Shown here piece after piece: positions 49,891-58,680 of a stretch of DNA of 64,000 nt. Source of the DNA: Thermoleophilaceae bacterium (GTDB lineage Bacteria; Actinomycetota; Thermoleophilia; Solirubrobacterales; Thermoleophilaceae); contig JAUJOQ010000001.1 in NCBI GenBank assembly GCA_030447725.1, positions 311,068 to 375,067 on the forward strand. The letters are read 5' to 3'. The position numbers and the translations under genes were made by a program. The notes under the pieces were generated by a model. It searched no databases, was not told where the DNA came from, and saw only the letters and a list, made by a program, of their open reading frames with translations. Positions within the stretch are counted from its first letter, which is position 1, and each line of letters opens with the position of its first letter.

Positions 49891-49961
49891 GGGTGGCCCT
49901 GCTCGCTGGCGGCCGCTCCGGCGAGCCGTGAGGGTGGCCCTGCTCGCCGGCGGCCGCTCCG
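49879..49961 (+). repeat. 41-bp tandem duplication spanning the kinase stop/ddl start junction
   Basis: ggcgagccGTGAgggtggccctgctcgc[t/c]ggcggccgctcc twice, offset 41 bp. Confidence 0.95.
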
Positions 49962-50902
49962 GCGAGCACGATGTGTCACTGGCCTCCGCGGCGGCCGTAC
50001 GATCCGGACTCCAACAGGCAGGCCACGAGCCGGTCTCGGTGGAGATCTCCCGCGCCGGGCGCTGGACACGCGACGGATCGCCGGTGGTCCTGGACCCCGG
50101 GGAGGGCCTGCTCGGCTGCGATGTCGCCTTTCCCGTGATGCACGGGCCCTACGGCGAGGACGGCACGGTTCAGGGGCTGCTGGAGGCGCTGGACGTCCCC
50201 TACGTGGGGGCCGGGGTGCTGACCTCGGCGCTGTGCATGGACAAGGTGCTGTTCAAGGACCTGATGGGCGCGGCGCGACTGCCCCAGGTCGGCTACGCGG
50301 CGCTCCGCGAAGGCGAAGACGAGGCGCCACTGGCCGAGCTCGGCCTGCCCGTATTCGTCAAGCCGGCCCGGATGGGCTCCTCGGTCGGCATCTCGAAGGT
50401 GGCCGTGGCGGCAGACCTGCCTGCGGCGCTGGCTGCCGCCTTCCAGCACGATCCGCTGGTGATCGTCGAGGCCATGTCGCACGGCATGGAGGTGGAGTGC
50501 TCGGTGGTGGGCGATGCCGCCCCGCAGGCGTCGGTACCCGGCGAGATCACGTTCGAGGGCGACTGGTACGACTACGAGGCCAAGTACCGGCAGGGCGGCA
50601 TGGAGCTGATCGTGCCGGCCCGGCTGCCCGAGCCGGTGCTCGAGCAGGTGCGAGGCCTGGCCATCGAGGTCTTCCTGCGAGTCGGCTGCGCTGGGATGGC
50701 GCGCTGCGACTTCTTCGTGGAGGACCCGGAGGGTGAGGCGCGGGTGCTCGTGAACGAGCTGAACACGATCCCCGGGTTCACGGAGACCAGCGTCTACGCA
50801 CGGCTGTTCGAGGAGAGCGGCATGTCCTATCCGGCGCTCCTCGATCGCCTGCTGGCCATCGCACTAGAGCGCCACGAGCGCATGGGGCGCTACCGCCCCT
50901 GA
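49928..50902 (+). CDS. ddl: D-alanine--D-alanine ligase (second copy)
   Basis: VALLAGGRSGEHDVSLASAAAV, FPVMHGPYGEDGTVQGLLEALDVPYVGAGVLTSALCMDK, NELNTIPGFTETS. Confidence 0.95.
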   Translation: MRVALLAGGRSGEHDVSLASAAAVRSGLQQAGHEPVSVEISRAGRWTRDGSPVVLDPGEGLLGCDVAFPVMHGPYGEDGTVQGLLEALDVPYVGAGVLTSALCMDKVLFKDLMGAARLPQVGYAALREGEDEAPLAELGLPVFVKPARMGSSVGISKVAVAADLPAALAAAFQHDPLVIVEAMSHGMEVECSVVGDAAPQASVPGEITFEGDWYDYEAKYRQGGMELIVPARLPEPVLEQVRGLAIEVFLRVGCAGMARCDFFVEDPEGEARVLVNELNTIPGFTETSVYARLFEESGMSYPALLDRLLAIALERHERMGRYRP

Positions 50903-50911
50903 GCCCCGGAC

Positions 50912-52387
50912 TCACCGGAAGAGCGCGAGCTCCTGGATCTCGGCCTTCTCCTGCTCGCCGAGGTCGGTGATCCAGAGCAGGTAGTAGCGGAACCTCTCGC
51001 CTCCGGCGCTGATCGCGATCCGCTCGGTCTCCGAGACGGTGGCGTCGGCGCTCACCTTCTCCCAGCCCGAGACGTCCTCGGGCACCTCGTTGGCCGCGTA
51101 CACCGAGGCGGTGAAGCCCGGCGTCGGGGTGGTCAGGTCCAGGCGGCGCGCGGAGATCGCCGAGCCCACATCCACGTAGAGCCCGACGCCATCCTTGCCG
51201 AGGCTCTGGAGATCGGTCTCATAGCTCTCCGTGTCCCAATTCGTGGTCCGGTTGCCGTCGATCGCGTTCTGGGTCGCCTCCGGGGACTCGTTGTCATCGC
51301 CCTGAGGGTCGTAGTCGTCGGCCGCATCGCTGGGCAGGGAGACCGCAGTGAGGCCGGCGGAGCGGGTGACCGCAGGCGTGCCGGCGCCCTTCTCGGTGCG
51401 GGTGGCGAGGTAGGCCACCGCGCCGCCGGCCAGCACTATCAAGGTGAGCACCGTGAGCAACCAGCGGCGAGGGTTGCGCAGGCGAACGGGCACGAAGTCG
51501 GCGGTGTCGTCGGGGAGGGCGCGCAGGACGTTCGTGGCCTCCCCGGTCGACTCACCCGAGCGCGCGACCTCGATCGCGAGGACCTCCTCGAGATCTGCCA
51601 CCACCTCCTCGGCGGTGGCGTAGCGGTTGGCGGTCTCCTTGGCCGTCGCCTGCTCCAGCACTGCGGCCAGCGAGGCGGACACCTCGGGGCGGCGCCGCTG
51701 CACGTCGGGTATCGCCTCACCCACGTGCTTCATGGCCACCGCCACCTGGCTGTCGGCCTTGAAGGGCACCTCACCGGTGAGCATCTCGAAGAGCACAATG
51801 CCGAGCGAGTAGACGTCGGACTGCTCGGTCACCTCCTTGCCGAGGGCCTGCTCGGGGGATACGTAATCGGTGGTGCCGAGCACCCGACCGGTCGCGGTCA
51901 GGCCGTGCGCCTCCAGCGAGCGCGCGATGCCGAAGTCGGTGACCTTGGCGCGGCCCTCCATGTCGATCAGCACGTTCTGCGGCTTCACGTCACGGTGCAC
52001 GAGGCGCTCGCCGTGGGCACATGAGAGCCCGCGGCCGATCTCGATGGCGTAGGCCACGGCCTCGGCCACGGGTAGGCGCCCCATCCGCTTGATCCGCTCC
52101 TTGAGCGTCTCGCCCTCCACGTACTCGAGCACGATGTAGGGCGTGCCGCCGTCCTCCCCGAAGTCGATCACGGTGACCACGTGAGGGTGCGACAGCCGCG
52201 CCACGGTCCGGGCCTCGCGCCGGAAGCGCTCGAGCTGGTCCGGATCATCCGAGATGTCGCGGTGCATCAGCTTGATCGCCACCCAGCGCTCCAGGGTGGG
52301 ATCGAAGGCGCGGTAGACGGTGGACATGCCGCCGGAGCCGATCTTCTCCTCCAGGCGGAAGCGGTCGTTCAGGGAGGTGCCGATCAT
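50912..52387 (-). CDS. Ser/Thr protein kinase with extracytoplasmic discoidin-like (F5/8 type C-like) C-terminal domain
   Basis: IGSGGMSTVYRAFD, LVHRDVKPQNVLID, TM LLTVLTLIVLAGGAVAYLA, C-term NAIDGNRTTNWDTESYETDLQ...ISARRLDLTTPTPGFTASVYAA. Confidence 0.9.
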   Translation of the reverse strand: MIGTSLNDRFRLEEKIGSGGMSTVYRAFDPTLERWVAIKLMHRDISDDPDQLERFRREARTVARLSHPHVVTVIDFGEDGGTPYIVLEYVEGETLKERIKRMGRLPVAEAVAYAIEIGRGLSCAHGERLVHRDVKPQNVLIDMEGRAKVTDFGIARSLEAHGLTATGRVLGTTDYVSPEQALGKEVTEQSDVYSLGIVLFEMLTGEVPFKADSQVAVAMKHVGEAIPDVQRRRPEVSASLAAVLEQATAKETANRYATAEEVVADLEEVLAIEVARSGESTGEATNVLRALPDDTADFVPVRLRNPRRWLLTVLTLIVLAGGAVAYLATRTEKGAGTPAVTRSAGLTAVSLPSDAADDYDPQGDDNESPEATQNAIDGNRTTNWDTESYETDLQSLGKDGVGLYVDVGSAISARRLDLTTPTPGFTASVYAANEVPEDVSGWEKVSADATVSETERIAISAGGERFRYYLLWITDLGEQEKAEIQELALFR

Positions 52388-52412
52388 CTGCCTGCGTATT
52401 GTGGGGCTTTCC

Positions 52413-53249
52413 ATGGCCGTTCGCGTCCGCTGTATCACCGATCCGGCCTGCGTCTGGTCCTGGGCCAGTGAGCCGGCGGTGCGCGCCCTGATGGTGGAGT
52501 TCGGCGAAGACCTCGCTTGGACCTTCGTGATGGGCGGGCTCGCGCGCGAGTTCCCCCCTGAGGGCTTGGGACATCACTGGATGGACGCCGCCGCCGACAG
52601 CGGCATGCCCACCGATCCCCGGGTCTGGGCGCAGGGCCCGATGCGGTCGAGCTATCCCGCCTGCATTGCGGTCAAGGCGGCTGCCCAGCAGGCGCCCGAC
52701 GGCGGCTATCGCTACCTGCGCTCGTTGCGTGAGGGGATCTTCTGCTTCGCACGCAAGCTGGACGCGAGCGAGGCGCTGGCCGGCGAGGCGCGCGATGCCG
52801 GCCTCGACGTGGAGCGCTTCAGGCTCGACCTGGCCTCGAATGCGACGGTGGAGGCCTTCGGCGCCGACCTCGAGGAGGCGCGCGACGTGCCGGAGGTGGT
52901 GCGCCAGGCCGACAAGGTGGGCTGCTCCGACGCCGTGGGCGAGGAGCGCGTGTCGTTTCCGACGGTTCGCTTCCAGGGCGACGACGGCGAGGTCCGCTGG
53001 GTATGCGGCTTCCGGCCGGTGGAGGCGTATCGGGACGCGGTGCTGGGAGCGGGTGGGCGCCCCTCACAGGACCCCCGACCGAGCGTCCTGGACGCGGTCC
53101 GCAGCTTCGGGCGGATGGCGGCGCCCGAGGTGGCGGCGGTGTGCGACATACCGCTGCTGAAGGCCGAGGCCGAGCTGGCGGCGCTCGCCCTGGAGTGGCG
53201 CGTGCGGCCGGTGCCGGTGCTGGCCGGGCGGCTGTGGGAGCGCGCCTAG
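52413..53249 (+). CDS. DsbA-family thioredoxin-fold protein (FrnE-like)
   Basis: VRCITDPACVWSWASEPAVRAL...SYPACIAVKAAAQQ...LREGIFCFARKLD; CxxC replaced by DPACVWS. Confidence 0.7.
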   Translation: MAVRVRCITDPACVWSWASEPAVRALMVEFGEDLAWTFVMGGLAREFPPEGLGHHWMDAAADSGMPTDPRVWAQGPMRSSYPACIAVKAAAQQAPDGGYRYLRSLREGIFCFARKLDASEALAGEARDAGLDVERFRLDLASNATVEAFGADLEEARDVPEVVRQADKVGCSDAVGEERVSFPTVRFQGDDGEVRWVCGFRPVEAYRDAVLGAGGRPSQDPRPSVLDAVRSFGRMAAPEVAAVCDIPLLKAEAELAALALEWRVRPVPVLAGRLWERA

Positions 53250-53251
53250 CG

Positions 53252-53650
53252 TCAACCGCGGCGCACTCGCAGACCCGGGAGAAGGTCCGAAAGAACCTCG
53301 AAGTCGTTGTCCTGTGTCCACACGGGCAGGTCGTGCACCACGGCGGTGGCGGCGATGATCGCATCCATCGCTCCCGCCCGGCGGCCCGTGGATCGAGCGA
53401 CGGCGAGCAGGTCCCCGAGCCGTTCGGCGACCGCTTCGTCATACGCGAGCGCAATGAACGAGCGTGCCGTTTCGAGCGTCGTCTCTCGTAGGCTCCGCAG
53501 CGGTCCGTCGGGCGCGCGGCGGGCGCCGACGATCAGCTCAGTGATCGTTGCGACGGAGATTCGCGCGTCGCCGGGGGGCGGCTCGCCGAGCGGGCGGCGT
53601 TGCTCGGCCGCTACGAAGACGCTCGTGTCGACCAGGTAGCCGGGGGTCAT
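53252..53650 (-). CDS. PIN-domain toxin, VapC-like
   Basis: YLVDTSVFVAAEQRR, ARSTGRRAGAMDAIIAATAVVHDLPVWTQDNDFEVL. Confidence 0.88.
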   Translation of the reverse strand: MTPGYLVDTSVFVAAEQRRPLGEPPPGDARISVATITELIVGARRAPDGPLRSLRETTLETARSFIALAYDEAVAERLGDLLAVARSTGRRAGAMDAIIAATAVVHDLPVWTQDNDFEVLSDLLPGLRVRRG

Positions 53651-53907
53651 GCCGTCATGTCATCGGTGGTCAGTCCCACGTCGAAGTCGGCAGGGGCGGA
53701 GACCACAGCCAGTTCCCCGGCTAGAGCGCTGAGGGCGGCGAGGTCCCTGAGCAGCAGCTCCGAAGGACGGCGTTCACTGCGCTCGTTTCGGGGCACGATG
53801 TCGGCGACCGGCCGGCCGTGCACCGTGAGCACCACATGCTCGCCGCTTTCGATCGCGGCGATGACCCGCGCGGTGTGGTTGCGAAGCTCCCGGACCGACA
53901 CGTCCAT
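53647..53907 (-). CDS. Antitoxin, Phd/YefM-like
   Basis: MDVSVRELRNHTARVIAAIESGEHVVLTVHGRPVADIVP; ATGA overlap with PIN gene. Confidence 0.88.
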   Translation of the reverse strand: MDVSVRELRNHTARVIAAIESGEHVVLTVHGRPVADIVPRNERSERRPSELLLRDLAALSALAGELAVVSAPADFDVGLTTDDMTA

Positions 53908-53966
53908 GTGGCACAGCGTAGCCCAATGAGACGGCCGCACCCTCAGCCACCGGTTGGAGGGCTACC

Positions 53967-55055
53967 TCAGCTCGCCTTCACGGCGAAGCCGGCTTTCTTG
54001 CCGCCCTCCAGCCCCTGCCCAGGCAGCTCCACCAGGCCGGCGCGGTCGGTCACCGAGCCGATCACCCTGGTGCCGGGGTGTCGGGGTGTGAGCTGAGCCA
54101 CCGCGTCCTCGGCGTGTTCCTCGGGCACCACGCAGCAGAAGCCGCAGCCCATGTTGAACACTTCGTAGAGCTCCTCGGGGCCCGTGCCGGCTCGCTCGGC
54201 GATCAGGTCGAAGATCGGCGGCACTGGCAGGGGGGCGTCGATCTGATAGCCGACGGGCGCCTCCAGGCGCAGCAGGTTGAGCAGACCCTCGCCCGTGATG
54301 TGGGCGAGCCCCCGGACGTCGACGGCGGAGTCCAGCAGCTCACGCACCGCGCGCACGTAGATGACGGTGGGCTCCAGCAGCGCGTCGCCCACGGTCGCGC
54401 CGCCGAGATCGGCCGGCGTCTCGGAAAGCTCGGTGAGGGCTCGCCGCGCGAGGGTGTAGCCGTTTGAGTGCACGCCGCTCGAGGGCAGTCCGATCACGGC
54501 GTCGCCGGGCTCGATGGCCTCTCCGGTGACCACGGCGTCGAGCTCCACCAGCCCCACGCACATGCCGACCAGATCGATGCCCCCGGGGGAGGGATGGCCA
54601 CGGATCAGGTCCGGGACGACCGCCAGCTCGCCGCCCGGGATCTCCACCCCGGCAGCCTCCGCGCCCGCCTTGAGGCCGCGCCCGACCTCGGCGAGCACAT
54701 CCTCACGCGCCTCCTCGACGGCGATGTAGTCGAGTACCGCGATCGGGTCTGCTCCCACGCAGATCACGTCGTTCACGTTCATCGCTATGCAGTCGATCCC
54801 GACCGTGTCGAAGCGCCCCAGCTGCTCGGCCACGATCAGCTTCGTGCCCACGCCGTCCGTTGACAGGGCGAGCCCCATGTTCCCCGCCAGCCGCATCACG
54901 TTGGCGTAGTGGCCTGAGCCGAGCAGGGTGCGCTGGTCGCGCCCGGTGTCGATCGTGCGCAGCACGTCGACGAGAGCCGCCACGCCGCTCCCCGCCCGAT
55001 GGGTGTCCACGCCGGCGCGCGCGTAGGCAGAGTCGCCGCTCACCAGGCCATTCAA
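53967..55055 (-). CDS. purM: Phosphoribosylformylglycinamidine cyclo-ligase
   Basis: DSAYARAGVDTHRAG, LSTDGVGTKLIVAEQLGRFDTVGIDCIAMNVNDVICVGADPIAVLDYIA. Confidence 0.95.
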   Translation of the reverse strand: MNGLVSGDSAYARAGVDTHRAGSGVAALVDVLRTIDTGRDQRTLLGSGHYANVMRLAGNMGLALSTDGVGTKLIVAEQLGRFDTVGIDCIAMNVNDVICVGADPIAVLDYIAVEEAREDVLAEVGRGLKAGAEAAGVEIPGGELAVVPDLIRGHPSPGGIDLVGMCVGLVELDAVVTGEAIEPGDAVIGLPSSGVHSNGYTLARRALTELSETPADLGGATVGDALLEPTVIYVRAVRELLDSAVDVRGLAHITGEGLLNLLRLEAPVGYQIDAPLPVPPIFDLIAERAGTGPEELYEVFNMGCGFCCVVPEEHAEDAVAQLTPRHPGTRVIGSVTDRAGLVELPGQGLEGGKKAGFAVKAS

Positions 55056-55068
55056 CCGGACTCGGCGG

Positions 55069-56850
55069 TCAGGAGGCGGTCGACGGCGTCAAGGAGGAAA
55101 CGTCCTTCTCCGAGGTTGCTCGCCGCCGGGCCCCGAGCAGCACCACGTCGTCGCTCAGGCCGTCGGCCCACTCGCGCACGTCGCGGTGGACGAGTCCCAC
55201 GAGCTCCTGGACGTCACCCGCCCTCTCGGCGGCCGCCCGCACGATCCGCCCGAGTCGCTCGTCGCCCAGCAGCTCGCCATCGCGCCGGGCCTCCACCAGG
55301 CCGTCGGTGAAGCCCAGCAGCAGGTCTCCGGGTCCCAGCTCCAGCTCGTAGTTCTCGTACTCGGGCGAGGACGAGACGCCGAGCGGCAGCCCCGCCCCGC
55401 CCGCCTCGGTGAGCTCACCGTCGGCACGCAGGACGAGTGGGCGCAGGTGCCCGGCGTTGGCGTAGCGCAGGCAGCCCTCGGCGTCGAGGAAGCCGAACGA
55501 GGCGGTGACGAAGGCGTCCTCGGGCAGGCGGCTGGAGAGCATCGTGCTGGCCTTGACGAGTGTCTCCGCCGGATCGTTGCTGTCCCAGGTGCGCGCCTCG
55601 ATGAAGAAGCGTGCCATGGCGCTCAGCGCGGCGGTGGGGAGGCCCTTTCCCGCCACGTCGCCGACCAGGACGGCAACCTCGCCTCCGGGTAGCCGCCAGA
55701 ACCCGAACAGGTCCCCGCCCGCAGGCTGCTTCCCGGCCGGTTCATAGAGAAAGCCCGTCTCGAACCCCGGCACCTGCAGAGGAGAGACCGGCACGAAGCC
55801 CCGGGTGAGCGCCTGCGCCACTCGCCGCGCGCGGTCGAACTCGAGGGCGTTTGCCATCGCCGCGGCCGCGATCCGCGCCAGCCCCTCGATCAGCTCGGCC
55901 TCTCGTGAGTCGAACGCGCGGCCGCCGGTCCGGAGCACCGAGAGCACCCCGAAGAGCCGCCGGCCCACCTGGACCGGCACATGCACGGTATAGGGCGCGT
56001 GCTCGAGGCGCACCGTCCGTTGCGAGCGTGCTACCTCGGCCAGCGTGGCCGCGTCGAGCCCCGCCCCTACGGGCAGCGCGACCCCTGTGCTGGCGGCCGT
56101 GGCCAGCCGGCTCGAGCGCTCACCCATCCGGGTCAGCGCGGCGTGATCGGCGTCGACCAGCCGCAGGGAATGCTCGACAGCCTGGGTCTCCACGTCGCGG
56201 ATCTCGAGCGAGCCGGCCGTGCTCTCCGCGGCGCGCTTCAGCAGCAGCTCCTCGCGCGCGCGCGCCGCTTCGCGCGACAGCAGATCGGCGCGCTCCGTGG
56301 CCAGTGCGGCCAGGTCGGCCAGCGCCTTGACGGTCTCCACATCGGTGCGTCGCAGCGCACGGGCCGGGTCGGCGGAGGCCACGATCAGCACTCCGATCGG
56401 CCGGCCGGCAGGCCGCACGGGGCAGGTGATCACAGACGTCCGGCGCAGTGCGTCCCAGGCTTCGGACGCCCGGGCCGGGTCCATGCGCTCATCGATCTGG
56501 CTCTTCAGCAGAGGCGCCGACTCCCACGCCTCGATCGCGGGGAGAAAGAGCGCGAGCTCGCGCTCGAGCGAGGCCGCGGCCAGGCTCGGGCTGCCGCGGT
56601 CAGACGACCCGTGAAGCGCCGCCTCGAGCGCCTCCCGCAGCAGCGGCGAGCCGAACCAGCCGGTGGCCGGCTCCATCCGCTCGCCCGCCGGGCCGGCCGA
56701 GAGCAGGACGGCGGCCTCTACGCGCGGGTGGGCTCGCAGGTGCTCGATGAGCACGCTGAGAGGGTCCCCTGGGGAGCGGCCGTCGGGTCTCACAGCAGCG
56801 CTGACGGCGGCGTGGTCGGGGGTCCACGCGATGTCGCGGGTGTGGCTCAT
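55069..56850 (-). CDS. GAF-domain PP2C/SpoIIE-type phosphatase
   Basis: FLYEPAGKQPAGGDLFGFWRLPGGEVAVLVGDVAGKGLPTAALSAMARF, FTDGLVEARRDG; upstream GAF-like segments. Confidence 0.88.
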   Translation of the reverse strand: MSHTRDIAWTPDHAAVSAAVRPDGRSPGDPLSVLIEHLRAHPRVEAAVLLSAGPAGERMEPATGWFGSPLLREALEAALHGSSDRGSPSLAAASLERELALFLPAIEAWESAPLLKSQIDERMDPARASEAWDALRRTSVITCPVRPAGRPIGVLIVASADPARALRRTDVETVKALADLAALATERADLLSREAARAREELLLKRAAESTAGSLEIRDVETQAVEHSLRLVDADHAALTRMGERSSRLATAASTGVALPVGAGLDAATLAEVARSQRTVRLEHAPYTVHVPVQVGRRLFGVLSVLRTGGRAFDSREAELIEGLARIAAAAMANALEFDRARRVAQALTRGFVPVSPLQVPGFETGFLYEPAGKQPAGGDLFGFWRLPGGEVAVLVGDVAGKGLPTAALSAMARFFIEARTWDSNDPAETLVKASTMLSSRLPEDAFVTASFGFLDAEGCLRYANAGHLRPLVLRADGELTEAGGAGLPLGVSSSPEYENYELELGPGDLLLGFTDGLVEARRDGELLGDERLGRIVRAAAERAGDVQELVGLVHRDVREWADGLSDDVVLLGARRRATSEKDVSSLTPSTAS

Positions 56851-56921
56851 GCCTGCAGGCTCACGGTAGGTGGCATCCGCCGATCGCGCCAGTCGGTGGG
56901 GCCCGTCAGGGCGACGGGTCG

Positions 56922-57599
56922 CTAGGCGACTTCGGTGGCCGGATCGCCCGGGGGGTCGCCGCGGCGGCGGCGTATCAGCAGATAGGCGATGCCCCCCACG
57001 ATCATCGCCGCCACCGCGTAGTCCACGTAGTGCAGCGAGTCCTTCCAGTCCTCCCATCGATCGCCGGCCTGCTGGCCGATGAAGGTGAGCATCAGCACCC
57101 AGGGGACGCAGCCGGCGAAGGTGAGCAGGCTGAAGCGCCAGAACGGCATCCGGGCCACGCCCGCGGGCAGGGAGATGAAGGTGCGGATGATCGGCAGCAT
57201 GCGGGTGAAGAAGACGGTGGCGTCACCGTGGCGCTCGAACCAGCGGTCGGCCCACTGCAGGTGGCTCTTCTTGATGTGCAGCTTCTTGCCGTGCTTCTCC
57301 AGGATGTCCACGCGCCCGTAGTAGCCGATCCCGTAGGCGATCCAGGAGCCCACCAGGTTGGCCACCGATCCCACCGCCACCGCGGCGAACAGCGAGTACT
57401 CGCCATCGGACACGTTGAAGCCGGCGAACAGCATCGTGGCCTCGCTCGGAACCGGGATGCAGGCCGACTCGAGGGTCATGAGGACGAAGACGCCGAGCAG
57501 GCCCAGCTCCGCGACGACGTCGGTGGCGACCTCCACGATCGGGTCGGTTATGGAGGCGAGAGAGAGCACGGGCAGCGGGATAGGGTAGCGAGCCGCCAT
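56922..57599 (-). CDS. DedA-family membrane protein
   Basis: LGLLGVFVLMTLESACIPVPSEATMLFAGF...FFTRMLPIIRTFISLPAGVARMPFWRF. Confidence 0.93.
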   Translation of the reverse strand: MAARYPIPLPVLSLASITDPIVEVATDVVAELGLLGVFVLMTLESACIPVPSEATMLFAGFNVSDGEYSLFAAVAVGSVANLVGSWIAYGIGYYGRVDILEKHGKKLHIKKSHLQWADRWFERHGDATVFFTRMLPIIRTFISLPAGVARMPFWRFSLLTFAGCVPWVLMLTFIGQQAGDRWEDWKDSLHYVDYAVAAMIVGGIAYLLIRRRRGDPPGDPATEVA

Positions 57600-58680
57600 G
57601 GCCGTTCCGCTCTTCGCAACCAGCCTGGACGCCTACAAGCCGCGCCTCGCCGAGGCCCTCGCCGAGGTGGTGGACGGTGGTCGCTACATCCTCGGTCCGC
57701 AGGTCGAGGCGTTCGAGCAGGAGTTCGCCCGCTACCTCGGCGCACGCCACTGCGTGGGGGTGGGCAACGGCACCGACGCGATTACGATCGCGTTGCGGGC
57801 GCTGGGCGTAAGGCCCGGAGATGAGGTGATCTGCCCATCCTTCACCTTCTACGCGACGGTCGAGGCCGCGGTAAACGCCGGCGCCACGCCGGTCTACTGC
57901 GACATCGACCCGCAAACCTTCTGCGTCACGCCCGACACCGTGCGCGCCGCGATGACGCCGCACACGAAGGCGATCGTGGCGGTGGACCTGTTCGGCAACG
58001 TGGCGCCGATCGCCGAGCTCAGGGAGCTCGGCGTGCCGGTGCTCGAGGACTCGGCCCAGGCGGCCGGGGCCCGACTGGGCCAACGCCGGGCCGGCGCGCT
58101 GGGCGACGCAGCCACGTTCTCCTTCTTCCCCGCGAAGAACCTGCCATGCCTCGGTGACGGCGGCGCGGTGATCACCGACGACGACGCGGTGGCCAAGCTG
58201 GCCCGCCGGCTGCGCCTCCACGGCTCCGATGACAAGCAGACGTTCGTGGAGGTCGGCTACAACTCGCGCCTCGACGAGTTGCAGGCAGCGGTGCTGCGCA
58301 TCCTGCTCCCAGAGCTCGACGCCTGGAACGAGGCCCGCCGCGGCGCCGCCGCGGCCTACATGCGCCACGGGCTCGGCGAATACGCCGAGCTGCCCGAGCC
58401 AACCCCGGGTGCCGAACACGTGTACCACCTCTACGTCGTGCGACACCGGCGTGCCGACGACTTGCGCGACGTGCTCTCGTCGCGCGGAATCGAGGCGCGC
58501 GCGTATTACCGCGTGCCGACGCACCGTCAGCCGGCGACGGCAGTCTATGCCCCGCCCGACCGGGAGCTCCCAGGCACCGACGAGGTCGCGCGCACCCACC
58601 TTGCGCTGCCGATGGGCACGCAGCTCTCCGACGACTCGGTCCGCGAGGTGGTCGAAGCTTGCGCATCTGGGTCGATCTGA
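57598..58680 (+). CDS. DegT/DnrJ/EryC1/StrS aminotransferase (sugar PLP aminotransferase)
   Basis: GVGNGTDAITIALRALGVRPGDEVICPSFTFYATVEA, LEDSAQAAGARL, ATFSFFPAKNLPCLGDGGAVITDDD, YNSRLDELQAAVL. Confidence 0.93.
   Translation: MAVPLFATSLDAYKPRLAEALAEVVDGGRYILGPQVEAFEQEFARYLGARHCVGVGNGTDAITIALRALGVRPGDEVICPSFTFYATVEAAVNAGATPVYCDIDPQTFCVTPDTVRAAMTPHTKAIVAVDLFGNVAPIAELRELGVPVLEDSAQAAGARLGQRRAGALGDAATFSFFPAKNLPCLGDGGAVITDDDAVAKLARRLRLHGSDDKQTFVEVGYNSRLDELQAAVLRILLPELDAWNEARRGAAAAYMRHGLGEYAELPEPTPGAEHVYHLYVVRHRRADDLRDVLSSRGIEARAYYRVPTHRQPATAVYAPPDRELPGTDEVARTHLALPMGTQLSDDSVREVVEACASGSI

Noticed and set aside
53252-53907. Defence island seeded by the PIN/Phd toxin-antitoxin pair
   Set aside because: Ordinary two-gene TA module flanked by housekeeping genes (DsbA-like, purM); no other defence genes nearby.
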